Origin: Muribaculaceae bacterium
GTDB taxonomy: Bacteria > Bacteroidota > Bacteroidia > Bacteroidales > Muribaculaceae
Reading direction: 5' to 3'
DNA: 49,943 nt
Assembly (NCBI GenBank): GCA_022510405.1
Contig: JAFLTP010000022.1
Span: 1-49,943, forward strand
Position numbers and translations under genes: made by a program. A model generated the notes under the pieces. That model saw only the letters and a program-made list of their open reading frames with translations. It searched no databases and was not told the DNA's origin. Shown piece after piece: positions 8,510 to 18,319 of the stretch (position 1 is its first letter; each line of letters begins with the position of its first letter).

Positions 8510-9364
8510 TCAATAGATGGAATAGATTGTTTCTTCTGGAGAGGTTTTCTGTTTTTTAAGTCCAATTCCTCCGGGAATTACACCTATCACAAAAGAATTA
8601 GTCAATATTTTAGTGTTCAGATTGTTGGCCCATTGGGTTGTGACATTAAGCCGATATCCCACCATCATGGCAGTTCTTCCAAAATCAAGAGTAAAAGACA
8701 AAAGATTGTCGATTCTGAAATTATTTCCCCACCAACCTGCGTGGGCAAGGCCACTATGGTTCCCCAGATATATTTCATAATAAGTTTCGCCGTATTCAGG
8801 GCAGAAAAAGACCCCCAAAGAAGGAAGTTTTACTTTATCGGCAACAAGAATCGGGAGTCTGCCGATTTTAAAATGTTTGGATGCTGACGCAGCTAAAGTG
8901 AGGGAGAGATTGGCCATTGCCTGCACCGGGTTATTGCTGTTTCTAAGAAGGTAGTAGGCACCTCCTGACAAATCCACACCTCCTCCGGCTGTGACTTGAA
9001 AATCCATGGGTAATCTTTTTCTCCAAGACATTGTCCAAGAGAAATCGCCATTCAATCCTATCATCCTTGCAGTTTGAGCCGGATTAAGAAGATTGCAGAA
9101 ATCAGCCTTCAGATCAAATTGCATCACTGCGTTTTCAGGATTGAAAGGCATAGCCTTACTCCAGATTCCCGAGATGGATAATTGGGTGCCTTTGTACTTA
9201 AGAGGAGAAAGATAGGTTGCTTTTAAAGAAGTACCACCAATCTCCAGATTATAATATCCTGTGACAGGTCTTGAAGACTTTGCATTCTCCTGCGCCTCCA
9301 TCCTTAAAAATGCAAAGATAAGAGAGAGAGCTACAAAGAGATATTTAACTTTCCGAGGTATCAT
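8510..9364 (-). CDS. DUF3316-type exported protein, probable beta-barrel
   Basis: A 284-residue exported protein, from the start MIPRKVKYLF, which gives a good signal peptide ending near MEAQ. Three more ATG codons at 9391-9383 would lengthen it by nine residues. The motif GTSLKATYLSPLKYKGTQLS is characteristic of DUF3316, a Bacteroidota family. Alternating hydrophobic strands and a strand-like final segment suggest a small outer-membrane barrel or lipid-binding fold; function is unknown. The start overlaps the parC 3' end by 20 bases and the S41 lipoprotein follows at five bases, so all three genes may be co-transcribed. Confidence 0.75.
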   Translation of the reverse strand: MIPRKVKYLFVALSLIFAFLRMEAQENAKSSRPVTGYYNLEIGGTSLKATYLSPLKYKGTQLSISGIWSKAMPFNPENAVMQFDLKADFCNLLNPAQTARMIGLNGDFSWTMSWRKRLPMDFQVTAGGGVDLSGGAYYLLRNSNNPVQAMANLSLTLAASASKHFKIGRLPILVADKVKLPSLGVFFCPEYGETYYEIYLGNHSGLAHAGWWGNNFRIDNLLSFTLDFGRTAMMVGYRLNVTTQWANNLNTKILTNSFVIGVIPGGIGLKKQKTSPEETIYSIY

Positions 9365-12089
9365 TGTCGGCAGGTTTTTCTTCATCATCATTGAAACTAA
9401 AGAGGTCGCCCTGCACTATTTTAGGGTTGAGGGAGTTGTCTTCCTCTTCATCAATTTCATCGTCAGATTCAATAGTGACAGTTTCCTCCACAGGAGGTTC
9501 CGGGAACCGAGTAGGTTCCAATTCCACAAGATTATCGATAATATAATTTGAAATTCTCTTTCCTTTAGCCTTGAACCCTTTGACGGCTATGAATTCTTCA
9601 GCATCGATTTCCATAGCGGGTCTCACTGAGTCAGCACCTCCAAAGTTTACCTCAATTCTGGGGAAAGGTGTGTCGGTCAACAGGAGAATCTTTGACTCCG
9701 GTTCGTTTCCTACAAATCTTTGAGGTTTTACGGAAGGTTCGAATGTGAATCTTTTCAGATATGGATAATGAAGAGAAGCGTCGAAAAGGGCCAAAGTCCA
9801 GACTTTGTGAGGGTCGAATTTTTCTATTTTGAGAATATTGTCGTCATAATGGTTGGCATCGGAGAAAGATGTGGTGAAAAATTCTCCCTCCTTAGTAATA
9901 ACCAAAACTAAATCATCACCCTGGAACACTCCCAGTTTTTCTCCTCTGCCATCATAGTTTAGCCTTAGGACGTCCGGGTCGAACCAAACTTCTCTGCCAC
10001 CCAATGTGCTACTTCCCTTTTCAAGAAGTTTCACATTTGAGATTTGATATTTGGTGACAAGATTTCCAAGAGAATCCTTTCCTTTGATATCAAGTTCCGA
10101 GAAATCGACCAATACATCTTTGACACGAGGGCGACGGCCTGTTTCGTTTGGTTCATCCTTAAGGTCAACTTTCACTATTTCGGCTTCTCCGTTTGGATTA
10201 CAAGAGAGATATTCCACCCTTGAGTCTGGAGCACCCTTTGTGAGGTTGTAGTCCTTATCCCGGGTCAAGCCGGTGATGAAGAAACGTTTTTTATAAGAAT
10301 AACCGAGCCACTTGCCGTCTTCATCTTTAGTGCCGGGTTTACCATGGCGATAAATCACATTATAAATAGTTCGTTTGTCACCTTTCTTAAAGAGGCCTAT
10401 ATGAATTATTTTTTTACCGACATAAAGTTTATCCTGCACTTTTACAATTTTGTAAGTGCCATCCTTATATATGATAAGGACATCGTCGATATCTGAGCAT
10501 GAAAAGAGGAACTCGTTATCTTTTAATGCGGTACCGATAAATCCACCGGCCTTATCAAAATATAGACGTTTGTTTGCTTCGGCCACTTTAGCCGCCTGGA
10601 TAGAGTCGAAACCTCTTATGACCGTTCTTCTTGGGAAATTCTCTCCGTATTTTTCTTTGAGATGTTTAAACCAATTGATAGTGTAGTCGGTGATATGTTC
10701 GAAATTGTAGACCAAGTTTTCTATTTCAACCTGGAGATCAGCAATTCTTTTGTCTGCCTTGTCGGCATTGAATTTCAGAATTCTACCCATCTTTATTTCC
10801 CACAGGCGCAGTAGATCATCATTGTTGATTTCTCTATAGAATGAAGGTTTGTATGGTTCGAAACGCTTGTCGAGATGGGTTAGGGCTATCTCCATAGACT
10901 CGGCATTCTCAATTTCTTGATCTTTATACATTCGTTCAGTGATAAAGATTTTTTCCAGGGAGAGTGCCAACTGGGATTCTTTAGTCTCGTTAAGTTTAAT
11001 TTCGAGTTCTTTCTGTAAAAGATTCAGAGTGCGGTCAACTGAATATTTCAAAAGTTGGCTCACGGAAAGGAATTGTGGTTTTTTATCCACAATCACGCAA
11101 CAGTTAGGAGAGATACTAACTTCGCAATCAGTGAAAGCGTAAAGCGCATCTATGGCTTTGTCGGAGGAAGTACCCGGAAGGAGATGCACCAGGATCTGGG
11201 CCTTCGCGGAGGTGTTGTCATCCACCTTTCTGATTTTAATTTTACCCTTTTCCATTGCGGAAAGAATGGAAGTGATTAGGGTAGTGGTGGTCTTTCCGAA
11301 AGGGATTTCGGTAATTGCGAGAGTCTTGTTGTCGATTTTCTCAATTTTGGCTCTCACTTTAATGTTTCCACCTCTTGCTCCGTCATTGTATCGGGAAGCA
11401 TCCATCAAACCTCCCGTTTGGAAATCAGGGTACAAAGAGAATTCCTCACCGTGTAGGTATGCCACCGCCGCATCCGCGATTTCATTGAAATTGTGTGGCA
11501 AGATTTTGGAGGAGAGACCCACCGCGATTCCTTCCACGCCTTGGGAAAGGAGGAGAGGGAATTTAACCGGAAGGGTGACCGGTTCACGTTTTCTTCCGTC
11601 GTATGAGAGAGTCCACTCAGTGATTTTAGGATTGAAAACAGTTTCGAGAGCGAATTCCGAAAGACGGGCCTCAATATAACGTGGAGCGGCGGCAGAATCA
11701 CCGGTCAATATATTTCCCCAGTTACCTTGAGTGTCAATAAGAAGATCTTTTTGACCTAACTGAACAAGAGCGTCACCTATGGAAGCGTCGCCATGAGGGT
11801 GATATTGCATGGTGTTGCCCACTATATTGGCCACCTTGTTGAAACGCCCGTCGTCAAGCGTTTGCATCGAATGGAGGATACGTCGTTGCACAGGTTTAAG
11901 GCCATCCTCTATATGAGGCACGGCCCTTTCGAGAATCACATAACTTGCGTACTCAAGATACCAATCACGGAACATTCCGGTCAGTGCTGTTTTCTTTCCA
12001 CCGATTCCGGGATTAAATCCGTTGGAGAGATGTTCGGTCGTGAGATCGTCTTCAGTATTGTCAATAACGTTGTCTATTTCTTCTGCCAT
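9345..12089 (-). CDS. parC: DNA topoisomerase IV subunit A (ParC-type)
   Basis: Type IIA topoisomerase DNA-cleavage subunit, 914 residues. The N-terminal part has DGLKPVQRRIL (62-72) and YHPHGDASIGDALV (96-109, the quinolone-determining region), and the catalytic tyrosine is Tyr138 in APRYIEARLS. No GyrA box (QRRGGKG) is visible in the C-terminal domain, which favours ParC over GyrA, as does the degenerate beta-pinwheel region. The last 70 residues are acidic and probably disordered. The partner parE is not in the window. Only a weak box, TATATTTA at 12138-12131, lies upstream. Confidence 0.92.
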   Translation of the reverse strand: MAEEIDNVIDNTEDDLTTEHLSNGFNPGIGGKKTALTGMFRDWYLEYASYVILERAVPHIEDGLKPVQRRILHSMQTLDDGRFNKVANIVGNTMQYHPHGDASIGDALVQLGQKDLLIDTQGNWGNILTGDSAAAPRYIEARLSEFALETVFNPKITEWTLSYDGRKREPVTLPVKFPLLLSQGVEGIAVGLSSKILPHNFNEIADAAVAYLHGEEFSLYPDFQTGGLMDASRYNDGARGGNIKVRAKIEKIDNKTLAITEIPFGKTTTTLITSILSAMEKGKIKIRKVDDNTSAKAQILVHLLPGTSSDKAIDALYAFTDCEVSISPNCCVIVDKKPQFLSVSQLLKYSVDRTLNLLQKELEIKLNETKESQLALSLEKIFITERMYKDQEIENAESMEIALTHLDKRFEPYKPSFYREINNDDLLRLWEIKMGRILKFNADKADKRIADLQVEIENLVYNFEHITDYTINWFKHLKEKYGENFPRRTVIRGFDSIQAAKVAEANKRLYFDKAGGFIGTALKDNEFLFSCSDIDDVLIIYKDGTYKIVKVQDKLYVGKKIIHIGLFKKGDKRTIYNVIYRHGKPGTKDEDGKWLGYSYKKRFFITGLTRDKDYNLTKGAPDSRVEYLSCNPNGEAEIVKVDLKDEPNETGRRPRVKDVLVDFSELDIKGKDSLGNLVTKYQISNVKLLEKGSSTLGGREVWFDPDVLRLNYDGRGEKLGVFQGDDLVLVITKEGEFFTTSFSDANHYDDNILKIEKFDPHKVWTLALFDASLHYPYLKRFTFEPSVKPQRFVGNEPESKILLLTDTPFPRIEVNFGGADSVRPAMEIDAEEFIAVKGFKAKGKRISNYIIDNLVELEPTRFPEPPVEETVTIESDDEIDEEEDNSLNPKIVQGDLFSFNDDEEKPADNDTSES

Positions 12090-12182
12090 TCGAACTCTAC
12101 CTGATTTTTCGTGTATTAGTTTTTAAATTGTAAATATAATAAAATTTTTTGAAATGCACTGATAATGCGAAGTATAGGGAAA

Positions 12183-13151
12183 TTATTTCTCAAATTGAGG
12201 GTAAAGACATCCTTTGATTTCCTTGTAAGGAATGACTATCAATGGACATCCATCGGAGCCCGGGGCCATTGTGTACATTTGATATATAAATGCAAGTCCC
12301 TCATCAATTAAGGCCGGATTAGGCAACGGGAAATTAGAAATCGTCACTTCATTGTCATGTTCTGCACTTTCGTCGCCATAAAAATTGCCAAGCCACACGT
12401 TCAAAGAGTCGACATATTGATTCACTGTGGTTATGTTCTCATAGATAGGATATGAATATGCCATGTGAGCCGCAGCTTCTTCATGAACTTGATTCAGACC
12501 TTCAGGTTTCACTATGTCGGAGAGAGTGAGTTCTTTACCTGAGGCAAGATTAAAAGTCTTCAGATAGGAGGCAGTGATTCCGTGAGCTCCACCTGTATAA
12601 GTATAGCTGTATTGTCGGTAGGTTATATAATTAGAATCAAGATATATGGGATAAATTTGAAAATAGATATTGAAGGGAGTCCGGTAAGAAGAAATAGAAT
12701 CGTATTGATTGTCGAAGCTGTTGTCGAAAATATCAAGAATTTTACCGGCAGCATCCAAATAAGATAATCCGGAATTTTGAAGGTTTGCGAATTCCTTGTC
12801 CGACAATTCAAATGAGTTGCTTATGAATCCACCTTCCGACAATTGTTGATGTATGAATTCAAAAATATTTTGGTTGATTTCCGGATTGACATCCAATATG
12901 GTCAGGTTTTGAAAATATACAAAGATTTCGGAATTATCGGTTGTGAAATCGTGGTCGAAAATGAAACCTGAAATATCCTTATTACCGAAAGTGAGATTAT
13001 CGGGAGATCCCTCATCATTCGGCTGCAAAGGCTTGAAAACTTCATCAGGTTCCACATCATAGGGGACCACAGGACGTTGGTTTTGGTTACAGGCAATTAA
13101 AATTACGAGGATTAGAAATAAAAACTGAAAAGAAAATCGTGATAGTTTCAT
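12183..13151 (-). CDS. DUF3298/DUF4163 (RsiV-like) lipoprotein
   Basis: A 322-residue lipoprotein: the signal peptide ends in the lipobox LIAC with Cys21. Residues about 65-180 look like the DUF4163 (PdaC-like) half, and the C-terminal half carries YTGGAHGITASYLKTFNLAS and ELTLSDIVK, typical of DUF3298. These domains occur in RsiV, a lysozyme-sensing anti-sigma factor, but this protein has no cytoplasmic anti-sigma domain, so only the extracellular part is shared. A TAAATTTG box at 13243-13236 on the minus strand is a candidate -7 element with a leader of about 80 bases. Confidence 0.85.
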   Translation of the reverse strand: MKLSRFSFQFLFLILVILIACNQNQRPVVPYDVEPDEVFKPLQPNDEGSPDNLTFGNKDISGFIFDHDFTTDNSEIFVYFQNLTILDVNPEINQNIFEFIHQQLSEGGFISNSFELSDKEFANLQNSGLSYLDAAGKILDIFDNSFDNQYDSISSYRTPFNIYFQIYPIYLDSNYITYRQYSYTYTGGAHGITASYLKTFNLASGKELTLSDIVKPEGLNQVHEEAAAHMAYSYPIYENITTVNQYVDSLNVWLGNFYGDESAEHDNEVTISNFPLPNPALIDEGLAFIYQMYTMAPGSDGCPLIVIPYKEIKGCLYPQFEK

Positions 13152-13301
13152 AGGTTAAAAAAAATATAGTCAAAAAATAGGTTACCCGGAATTTAACAAA
13201 AATTGGGAAACGAGTTCAAAAGTTCTTTTAGAATGCAAATTTAATCTTAATTCGCTGATGATTGAAAAAAGAAATATGAAAAAGGTATTATTTTTTTTCG
13301 G

Positions 13302-13309
13302 TAAATTTG
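13302..13309 (+). promoter_or_regulatory. -7 box five bases before the RsmI-like gene
   Basis: TAAATTTG matches TAnnTTTG exactly and ends five bases before the ATG at 13315. The -33 element is poor. If used, transcription would begin at or next to the start codon, giving a leaderless mRNA. The box lies inside the reading frame of the longer start at 13258, which argues against that start. Confidence 0.5.
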
Positions 13310-13314
13310 CTTTT

Positions 13315-14040
13315 ATGCAACTCGAGTCAGTTTTATATATGATACCTGTTCCCATCAGTGATGGGAGTCTCAGAGATATTTTGCCATTGGGCAACAATGA
13401 AATAATCTCCGGAATCAAACATTTCATAGTGGAGAATGTGAGGACAGCCAGACGATTTTTGAAGAAAATGGATCCGAGCACAGATATCTCCCAAATCGTC
13501 TTTTATGAATTAAACGGCCATACGCCTGAAAATGAAATATGGGGCTATCTTTCTCCGTTAAGGGATGGAGTCCCTATGGGAGTGATGAGCGAGGCCGGTT
13601 GTCCGGGAGTGGCGGATCCGGGTGCAAAAGTGGTGATGATAGCGCAGAATGAAGGTTTGAAAGTTGTTCCCTTGGTGGGCCCCTCCAGCATACTGCTTTC
13701 TCTAATGGCATCGGGTCTTAATGGTCAGAAATTTTCTTTTCAAGGGTATTTGCCGGTAGATCCGAAGGATAGGGAAAAAACTATCCGTGATCTGGAGTCA
13801 CAGAGCAGACGTTATGACATGACTCAGATTTTTATCGAGACTCCATACCGAAATGAAAAGATGATGGAGAGCCTTTTGAAAAATTTGGGAGGAGAAACAT
13901 TGTTGTGTGTGGCAGCAGATGTGACTGGAAAAGAGGAACGGATAATAACAAAACCGGTGAGGCGTTGGAAGGAAGAAGGCTTTAAAATTGAAAAGGTGCC
14001 CACAATCTTTTTATTTTATAGTATCGGCTCGAGAAAGTGA
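13315..14040 (+). CDS. RsmI-type SAM-dependent methyltransferase (tetrapyrrole methylase fold)
   Basis: A 241-residue protein of the family of RsmI, which 2'-O-methylates C1402 of 16S rRNA. The SAM-site motif SEAGCPGVADPGA (about 97-109) and the following GPSSILLSLMASGLNG are clear. The N-terminus reads MIPVPISDG where E. coli RsmI has a VATPIGNL-type motif, and the protein is shorter, so it is the divergent Bacteroidota branch; the target is likely but not certainly the same. I chose the ATG at 13315 because the earlier ATGs add an odd hydrophobic leader crossed by a promoter box. WalJ-type hydrolase follows after ten bases. Confidence 0.82.
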   Translation: MQLESVLYMIPVPISDGSLRDILPLGNNEIISGIKHFIVENVRTARRFLKKMDPSTDISQIVFYELNGHTPENEIWGYLSPLRDGVPMGVMSEAGCPGVADPGAKVVMIAQNEGLKVVPLVGPSSILLSLMASGLNGQKFSFQGYLPVDPKDREKTIRDLESQSRRYDMTQIFIETPYRNEKMMESLLKNLGGETLLCVAADVTGKEERIITKPVRRWKEEGFKIEKVPTIFLFYSIGSRK

Positions 14041-14050
14041 GGCTAAATAA

Positions 14051-15034
14051 ATGGGAAGAAAGAAAATATCGTTTGAAGGATTAGGTCGTTTGCCTTTTGA
14101 AGAATGGGAACTGGAAGATCTTCCGGCTCCCAAGAGAAGTGTCTACGACAATATCCGAATTCCCGAAAAGGAACAGTCAACACTTCCCTCTGACGGTCTT
14201 TTGTATTATATATCTTTTGGATCCGGTTCAAGCGGCAACAGTTGTTATGTTGGCACAAGCCAAGGTGGGGTGATTATAGATGCCGGAATTAAAGCAGACG
14301 ACCTTCAGGCAAAAATCAAGGCCAACGGCATAGATATAAAGAAAATACATGGAATCCTTTTGACTCATGACCATTCAGACCATGTGAGGTATGCCTATAC
14401 GTTGTTGAGAAACAATCGCCACATGAAGGTTTATTGCACCAACAGGGTGTTGAATGCTATTCTTCGCCGGCATGACATATCAAAAAGGATAAAGGATTAT
14501 CATATACCAATCTTTAAGGAGATACCGTTCAAAACAGGGGAATTGGAGATCACGGCCTTTGAAGTTCCCCATGACGGGAGTGACAACATGGGATTTTCAA
14601 TAGGATATCAAAATCGTAATTTTGTTTTGGCTACCGACATGGGGCAGATAATGCCGCGTGCCCGACATTATATCAGCAATGCTGACTATTTGGTTATAGA
14701 ATCAAATTATGACCTCAAGATGCTTCAGAACGGAAGGTATCCGGAATTCTTGAAGGCAAGGATTCAGACTCAGGTAGGTCATATGGATAATGAAGCCACC
14801 GCATCGTTTTTAAAAGAAATTTATAGCCAAAGATTAAAACATATCTTCTTGTGCCATCTGTCTAAAGACAACAACACTCCTGAGAAAGCACTTGAAAAAG
14901 TACGCACCGCCTTGGAAGAAGCCGGTGCGATAGTGGGTTCAGGTATGGAGACTATCGAAGATCGTAAGGCGGATGTTCAGCTTATGGCATTGCCAAGATA
15001 TGATACCACCCGCCTCTTCGTATTCCGTCCTTAG
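14051..15034 (+). CDS. MBL-fold metallo-hydrolase (WalJ/YycJ-like)
   Basis: A 327-residue metallo-beta-lactamase-fold protein. The metal motif THDHSDH lies at residues 105-111, the Asp/His in VPHDGSDNMG and ATDMG follow, and the late CHLSKDNN motif supports the YycJ/WalJ-type phosphodiesterase/nuclease branch. Uncommonly, about 50 residues precede the fold, with MGRKKISFEGLGRLPFEEWE-type amphipathic sequence. It is co-directional with the RsmI-like gene (ten-base gap) and its stop overlaps by four bases the stop of the convergent acyl-CoA synthetase gene, leaving no room for a terminator between them. Confidence 0.88.
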   Translation: MGRKKISFEGLGRLPFEEWELEDLPAPKRSVYDNIRIPEKEQSTLPSDGLLYYISFGSGSSGNSCYVGTSQGGVIIDAGIKADDLQAKIKANGIDIKKIHGILLTHDHSDHVRYAYTLLRNNRHMKVYCTNRVLNAILRRHDISKRIKDYHIPIFKEIPFKTGELEITAFEVPHDGSDNMGFSIGYQNRNFVLATDMGQIMPRARHYISNADYLVIESNYDLKMLQNGRYPEFLKARIQTQVGHMDNEATASFLKEIYSQRLKHIFLCHLSKDNNTPEKALEKVRTALEEAGAIVGSGMETIEDRKADVQLMALPRYDTTRLFVFRP

Positions 15035-16698
15035 TGAGTATATAGGAAACGTTTGATGCTGCGTTTCGGAGTCTTTTCGAATTCGTGTTGCATCAGGATG
15101 ATTTTGGCGATCTGTTCGTAAGGAGCCACAATCTTGTTTAGTTCCTTTCTCACATTTTCCATTATATCATCCAGGTCGGAAATGCCATAACCCAATTTGT
15201 CGACAGCCTCATAGTCGGGATAAACGAGTGCGGCCAATTTACCGTCGCGTTCCACAACAAGACTTTCAGCCACATAAGGCATATTGTTGAGTTTGGCCTC
15301 AATTTCTTCCGGATAGATATTCTGTCCGGATGCAGAAAGAATCATTGTTTTGTTTCTGCCGCGAAGGAATAAGACACCGTCTTTTGAACGTGTGCCGACA
15401 TCACCTGTATGCAGCCAACCATCCTTATCAATAACGGCATCCGTTGCTTCTTTATTTTTATAATATCCCTTCATTCGGTTTACTCCTCTGACGCAAATTT
15501 CACCCGGAATGTTTTCGGGATCGTCGGATATTACCTTAGATTCCATATCGGGGATTGTCTTGCCACAAGAGCCGGGAATAAACTCTTTCCAGGGAGAGTA
15601 AGAAATCAATGGTCCACATTCCGTCATTCCGTATCCTACTGTGAAAGGGAATTTGATTTTATTCAGGAACTCTTCCACCTCATGGTTGAGGGCTGCCCCA
15701 CCCACAATCACCTGTTCGAATTCACCGCCGAATGCATCCACGAGTTTTTTGCGAATCTTGGAATAAATATAAGTGTCCAGGAACGGCACGGCCAGTGTCC
15801 ATCTCATAGTGCCTTTCGAAATCAACGGGAGAATTTGGTTCTTATATATTTTTTCGAGGATAAGTGGCACACAAATCACAAGGTTAGGTTTCACGTCGCT
15901 CATAGCCTTCAATAGCACACGTGGAGAAGGAATCTTTCCTAACACATACACATGTACCCCCTGGGCAAGAGGAGTGAGCATATCGAAAGCACATCCATAT
16001 GCATGGGCGAGGGGCAGGAAGGAAAGAGTGCGGTTACCGGAAATAAACAGTTTGGCGTATATACCGAAACAAACATTACCTGCTAAATTTTCACCGGTTA
16101 GCATCACACCTTTCGAGAAACCGGTTGTCCCGGAAGTGTAATTTATTTCGGCAACTTCAGAGTTATCCCTGTCGGCATATTTAACATCTTCAGGTTTGTA
16201 GCCATTCGGATATTTCCTTTTGAAACGGCGTTTAAGCAATTTCAGATTGCGAGACAATTCTAACTCTTTGAGTTCATGTAGAGGCCTCTCTTGATCGATA
16301 CTTATCACGCCCTTTACATTCAGAAGTTTTTCAGGCTCTATATGTTCCCAGATAGAATCCGAAACGAACAATAGGATTGCTTCCGAATGGTTTACAATAT
16401 GAATTACATCCACAGGATTGAAATCGGCGAGAATAGGCACTATAATGGCACCGTAAGTGACAGTGGCCATAAAGATTTTAACCCAGTTTGCGGAATCTTT
16501 TCCACAAAGCGCGATTTTATCACCTTGCTTTATCCCGATTGATTCGAAAAGTAGATGCACTTTAGCGATCTCTTCGGCCATTTCGCCGTACGTTAGGGGA
16601 GCAGATCCATAATTGGAGAGAGCCGGCAGTTCCCAATTCTGAGCAAAACTCTTTTCGTAGAGTTTAATAAAATTATCTATAGAAAAAGGTATATCCAT
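15031..16698 (-). CDS. AMP-dependent long-chain acyl-CoA synthetase
   Basis: A 555-residue adenylate-forming enzyme that activates a carboxylic acid, probably a long-chain fatty acid, to its CoA thioester. The ATP loop YTSGTTG is at residues 187-193, GYGMTECGPLIS is the A5 motif, GWLHTGDVG the A7 motif, and GRNKTMI the A8 hinge. The closing Lys of KTPKRSIKRFL matches the A10 lysine. No membrane segment or signal peptide is evident. It is the third gene after sufE and the POT transporter on the minus strand, 11 bases from the latter. Confidence 0.92.
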   Translation of the reverse strand: MDIPFSIDNFIKLYEKSFAQNWELPALSNYGSAPLTYGEMAEEIAKVHLLFESIGIKQGDKIALCGKDSANWVKIFMATVTYGAIIVPILADFNPVDVIHIVNHSEAILLFVSDSIWEHIEPEKLLNVKGVISIDQERPLHELKELELSRNLKLLKRRFKRKYPNGYKPEDVKYADRDNSEVAEINYTSGTTGFSKGVMLTGENLAGNVCFGIYAKLFISGNRTLSFLPLAHAYGCAFDMLTPLAQGVHVYVLGKIPSPRVLLKAMSDVKPNLVICVPLILEKIYKNQILPLISKGTMRWTLAVPFLDTYIYSKIRKKLVDAFGGEFEQVIVGGAALNHEVEEFLNKIKFPFTVGYGMTECGPLISYSPWKEFIPGSCGKTIPDMESKVISDDPENIPGEICVRGVNRMKGYYKNKEATDAVIDKDGWLHTGDVGTRSKDGVLFLRGRNKTMILSASGQNIYPEEIEAKLNNMPYVAESLVVERDGKLAALVYPDYEAVDKLGYGISDLDDIMENVRKELNKIVAPYEQIAKIILMQHEFEKTPKRSIKRFLYTH

Positions 16699-16709
16699 AA
16701 TACGGGCAT

Positions 16710-18278
16710 TTAGGCTGTTGCAGTTTCAGGTTGAGGGTCAGGCAATGGTTGTTTCTCGTCTGTGACTCTTTCAAGCCATTTGAGCATGGCAAACATTGCA
16801 CCCATAGAAATGAGGCAGACCACCATAAATACGAGCCAAGCAACCCAAATCGGACTGTTGTTGTAGATAAGAGGACCAACCCACAAGAGAAGGTTACCAA
16901 CCGCAGTGGCTCCTAACCATAATCCCTGGCATAATCCCTGCATATGTGTAGGTGCTACTTTCGAAACAAAAGATAGACCAAGTGGAGAAATGAAAAGTTC
17001 TGCCACAGTCATGAAGAAATAATATAGAATTAAAACCCAAGGATCAGATAATAACGGTTCTTTTACAGATTCCGCCAACGCTCTGAATTCTGTTCCTGAA
17101 GGATAACCCTTCACAAACGACCATATCATCATGAACAGATATGCTATTGCAGCAAGCCCCATACCGATAGCAATTTTCTTTGGTGTGGAAATCTCTTTCC
17201 CTGCTTTCGACATGGAAGAAAACAATATGATGATCAATGGGGTGAGAAGTATCACAAAGAATGGATTCATGGCCTGCCATATTTCCGGTGCTATAGACGA
17301 TGTATCCATGAAATCGCGTGCGAACAATGACATTGAAGTTCCGTTCTGATGGAAAGAGAACCAGAAGAATACAGCAATACCAAGCACTGCAAACAAAGCA
17401 CCCATTCTTTGTTTGATTTCCGTAGCCATTTCTTTCTTTTGTTCGGGAGTGAATTTCTTTTCTTCCCTTACTTCCTTTTTAGAGGGGTTGGGAAGACGTT
17501 TCATAGTAAAGAAGAAAATGGCCAAAGACACCAACATCGCACCTATAGAAGCGAGGAAAGAATAATGGATACCTGTATTGAAAACATCCAGATATTTAGT
17601 ACAGAATTCAGAAATGTCAACTTGTGCAGTGTGACCTACTTGACTTGCCAATGCATAAAAGTTTTCCAAAGTTTCTTCAGTCATGGTATCAGCTTTTCCC
17701 AGATATTGATGACAAAGAGCCGGAAAACTTGCGTTATAACTCATATTGTTCACATTCAACCACCAGCTTCTCAACATCGGAGCGATGAAAGGAGCTGCCA
17801 CACCACCTATGTTGATGAAAACGTAGAAAATCTGGAAACCTGAATCACGTTGTGAGGCATATTTGGGATTGTCATAAAGTTGACCCACAATGGCTTGTAA
17901 GTTACCTTTGAATAATCCATTGCCGAAAGCGATAAAGAACAAGGCGATGCAAGTGAGAGTCAGCAGCCATGTAGTGTTCTCATCTGTGGCAAGAATCGGA
18001 ACGGAAAGGATAACATATCCCATGGTCATTACCAATAGACCGCTGATGATTGTGGCCTTGTAGTTCATGGTTCTGTCGGCGATTGTACCTCCCACAAGAG
18101 AAAGAATATAAATGCCGGCATAGAAAACGGAATAAACGATAGTGCTTGTTTCTTCTGCCAAACCGAATTTGGAGCATAGGAAAAGCACCAACACCGCATT
18201 CATGATGTAATACCCGAAGCGTTCACCCATGTTGCTGAGTGCGGCCGGTATTAATCCTTTTGGTTGAGATTTAAACAT
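16710..18278 (-). CDS. Proton-dependent oligopeptide transporter (POT/PTR2 family)
   Basis: A 522-residue inner-membrane transporter with about 14 hydrophobic segments, as in bacterial POT proteins. The family signatures include NMGERFGYYIMNAVLVLF near the N-terminus (the ExxERF-type motif in helix 1) and FYAGIYILSLVGGTIADR. The loop between helices 6 and 7 is charged (KKEVREEKKFTPEQKKEMA). It imports di- and tripeptides with protons by family knowledge. Periplasmic insert regions near residues 180-230 are longer than in E. coli DtpA. It lies 41 bases after sufE and 11 before the acyl-CoA synthetase. Confidence 0.92.
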   Translation of the reverse strand: MFKSQPKGLIPAALSNMGERFGYYIMNAVLVLFLCSKFGLAEETSTIVYSVFYAGIYILSLVGGTIADRTMNYKATIISGLLVMTMGYVILSVPILATDENTTWLLTLTCIALFFIAFGNGLFKGNLQAIVGQLYDNPKYASQRDSGFQIFYVFINIGGVAAPFIAPMLRSWWLNVNNMSYNASFPALCHQYLGKADTMTEETLENFYALASQVGHTAQVDISEFCTKYLDVFNTGIHYSFLASIGAMLVSLAIFFFTMKRLPNPSKKEVREEKKFTPEQKKEMATEIKQRMGALFAVLGIAVFFWFSFHQNGTSMSLFARDFMDTSSIAPEIWQAMNPFFVILLTPLIIILFSSMSKAGKEISTPKKIAIGMGLAAIAYLFMMIWSFVKGYPSGTEFRALAESVKEPLLSDPWVLILYYFFMTVAELFISPLGLSFVSKVAPTHMQGLCQGLWLGATAVGNLLLWVGPLIYNNSPIWVAWLVFMVVCLISMGAMFAMLKWLERVTDEKQPLPDPQPETATA

Positions 18279-18319
18279 GATGTATTAGGTTTTAAATGTT
18301 ATTGCTTTTGTTGGAGTTG

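Noticed and set aside
9345..12089. Assignment as DNA gyrase subunit A
   Set aside because: No GyrA box is visible in the C-terminal domain and the sequence has the divergent tail of ParC.
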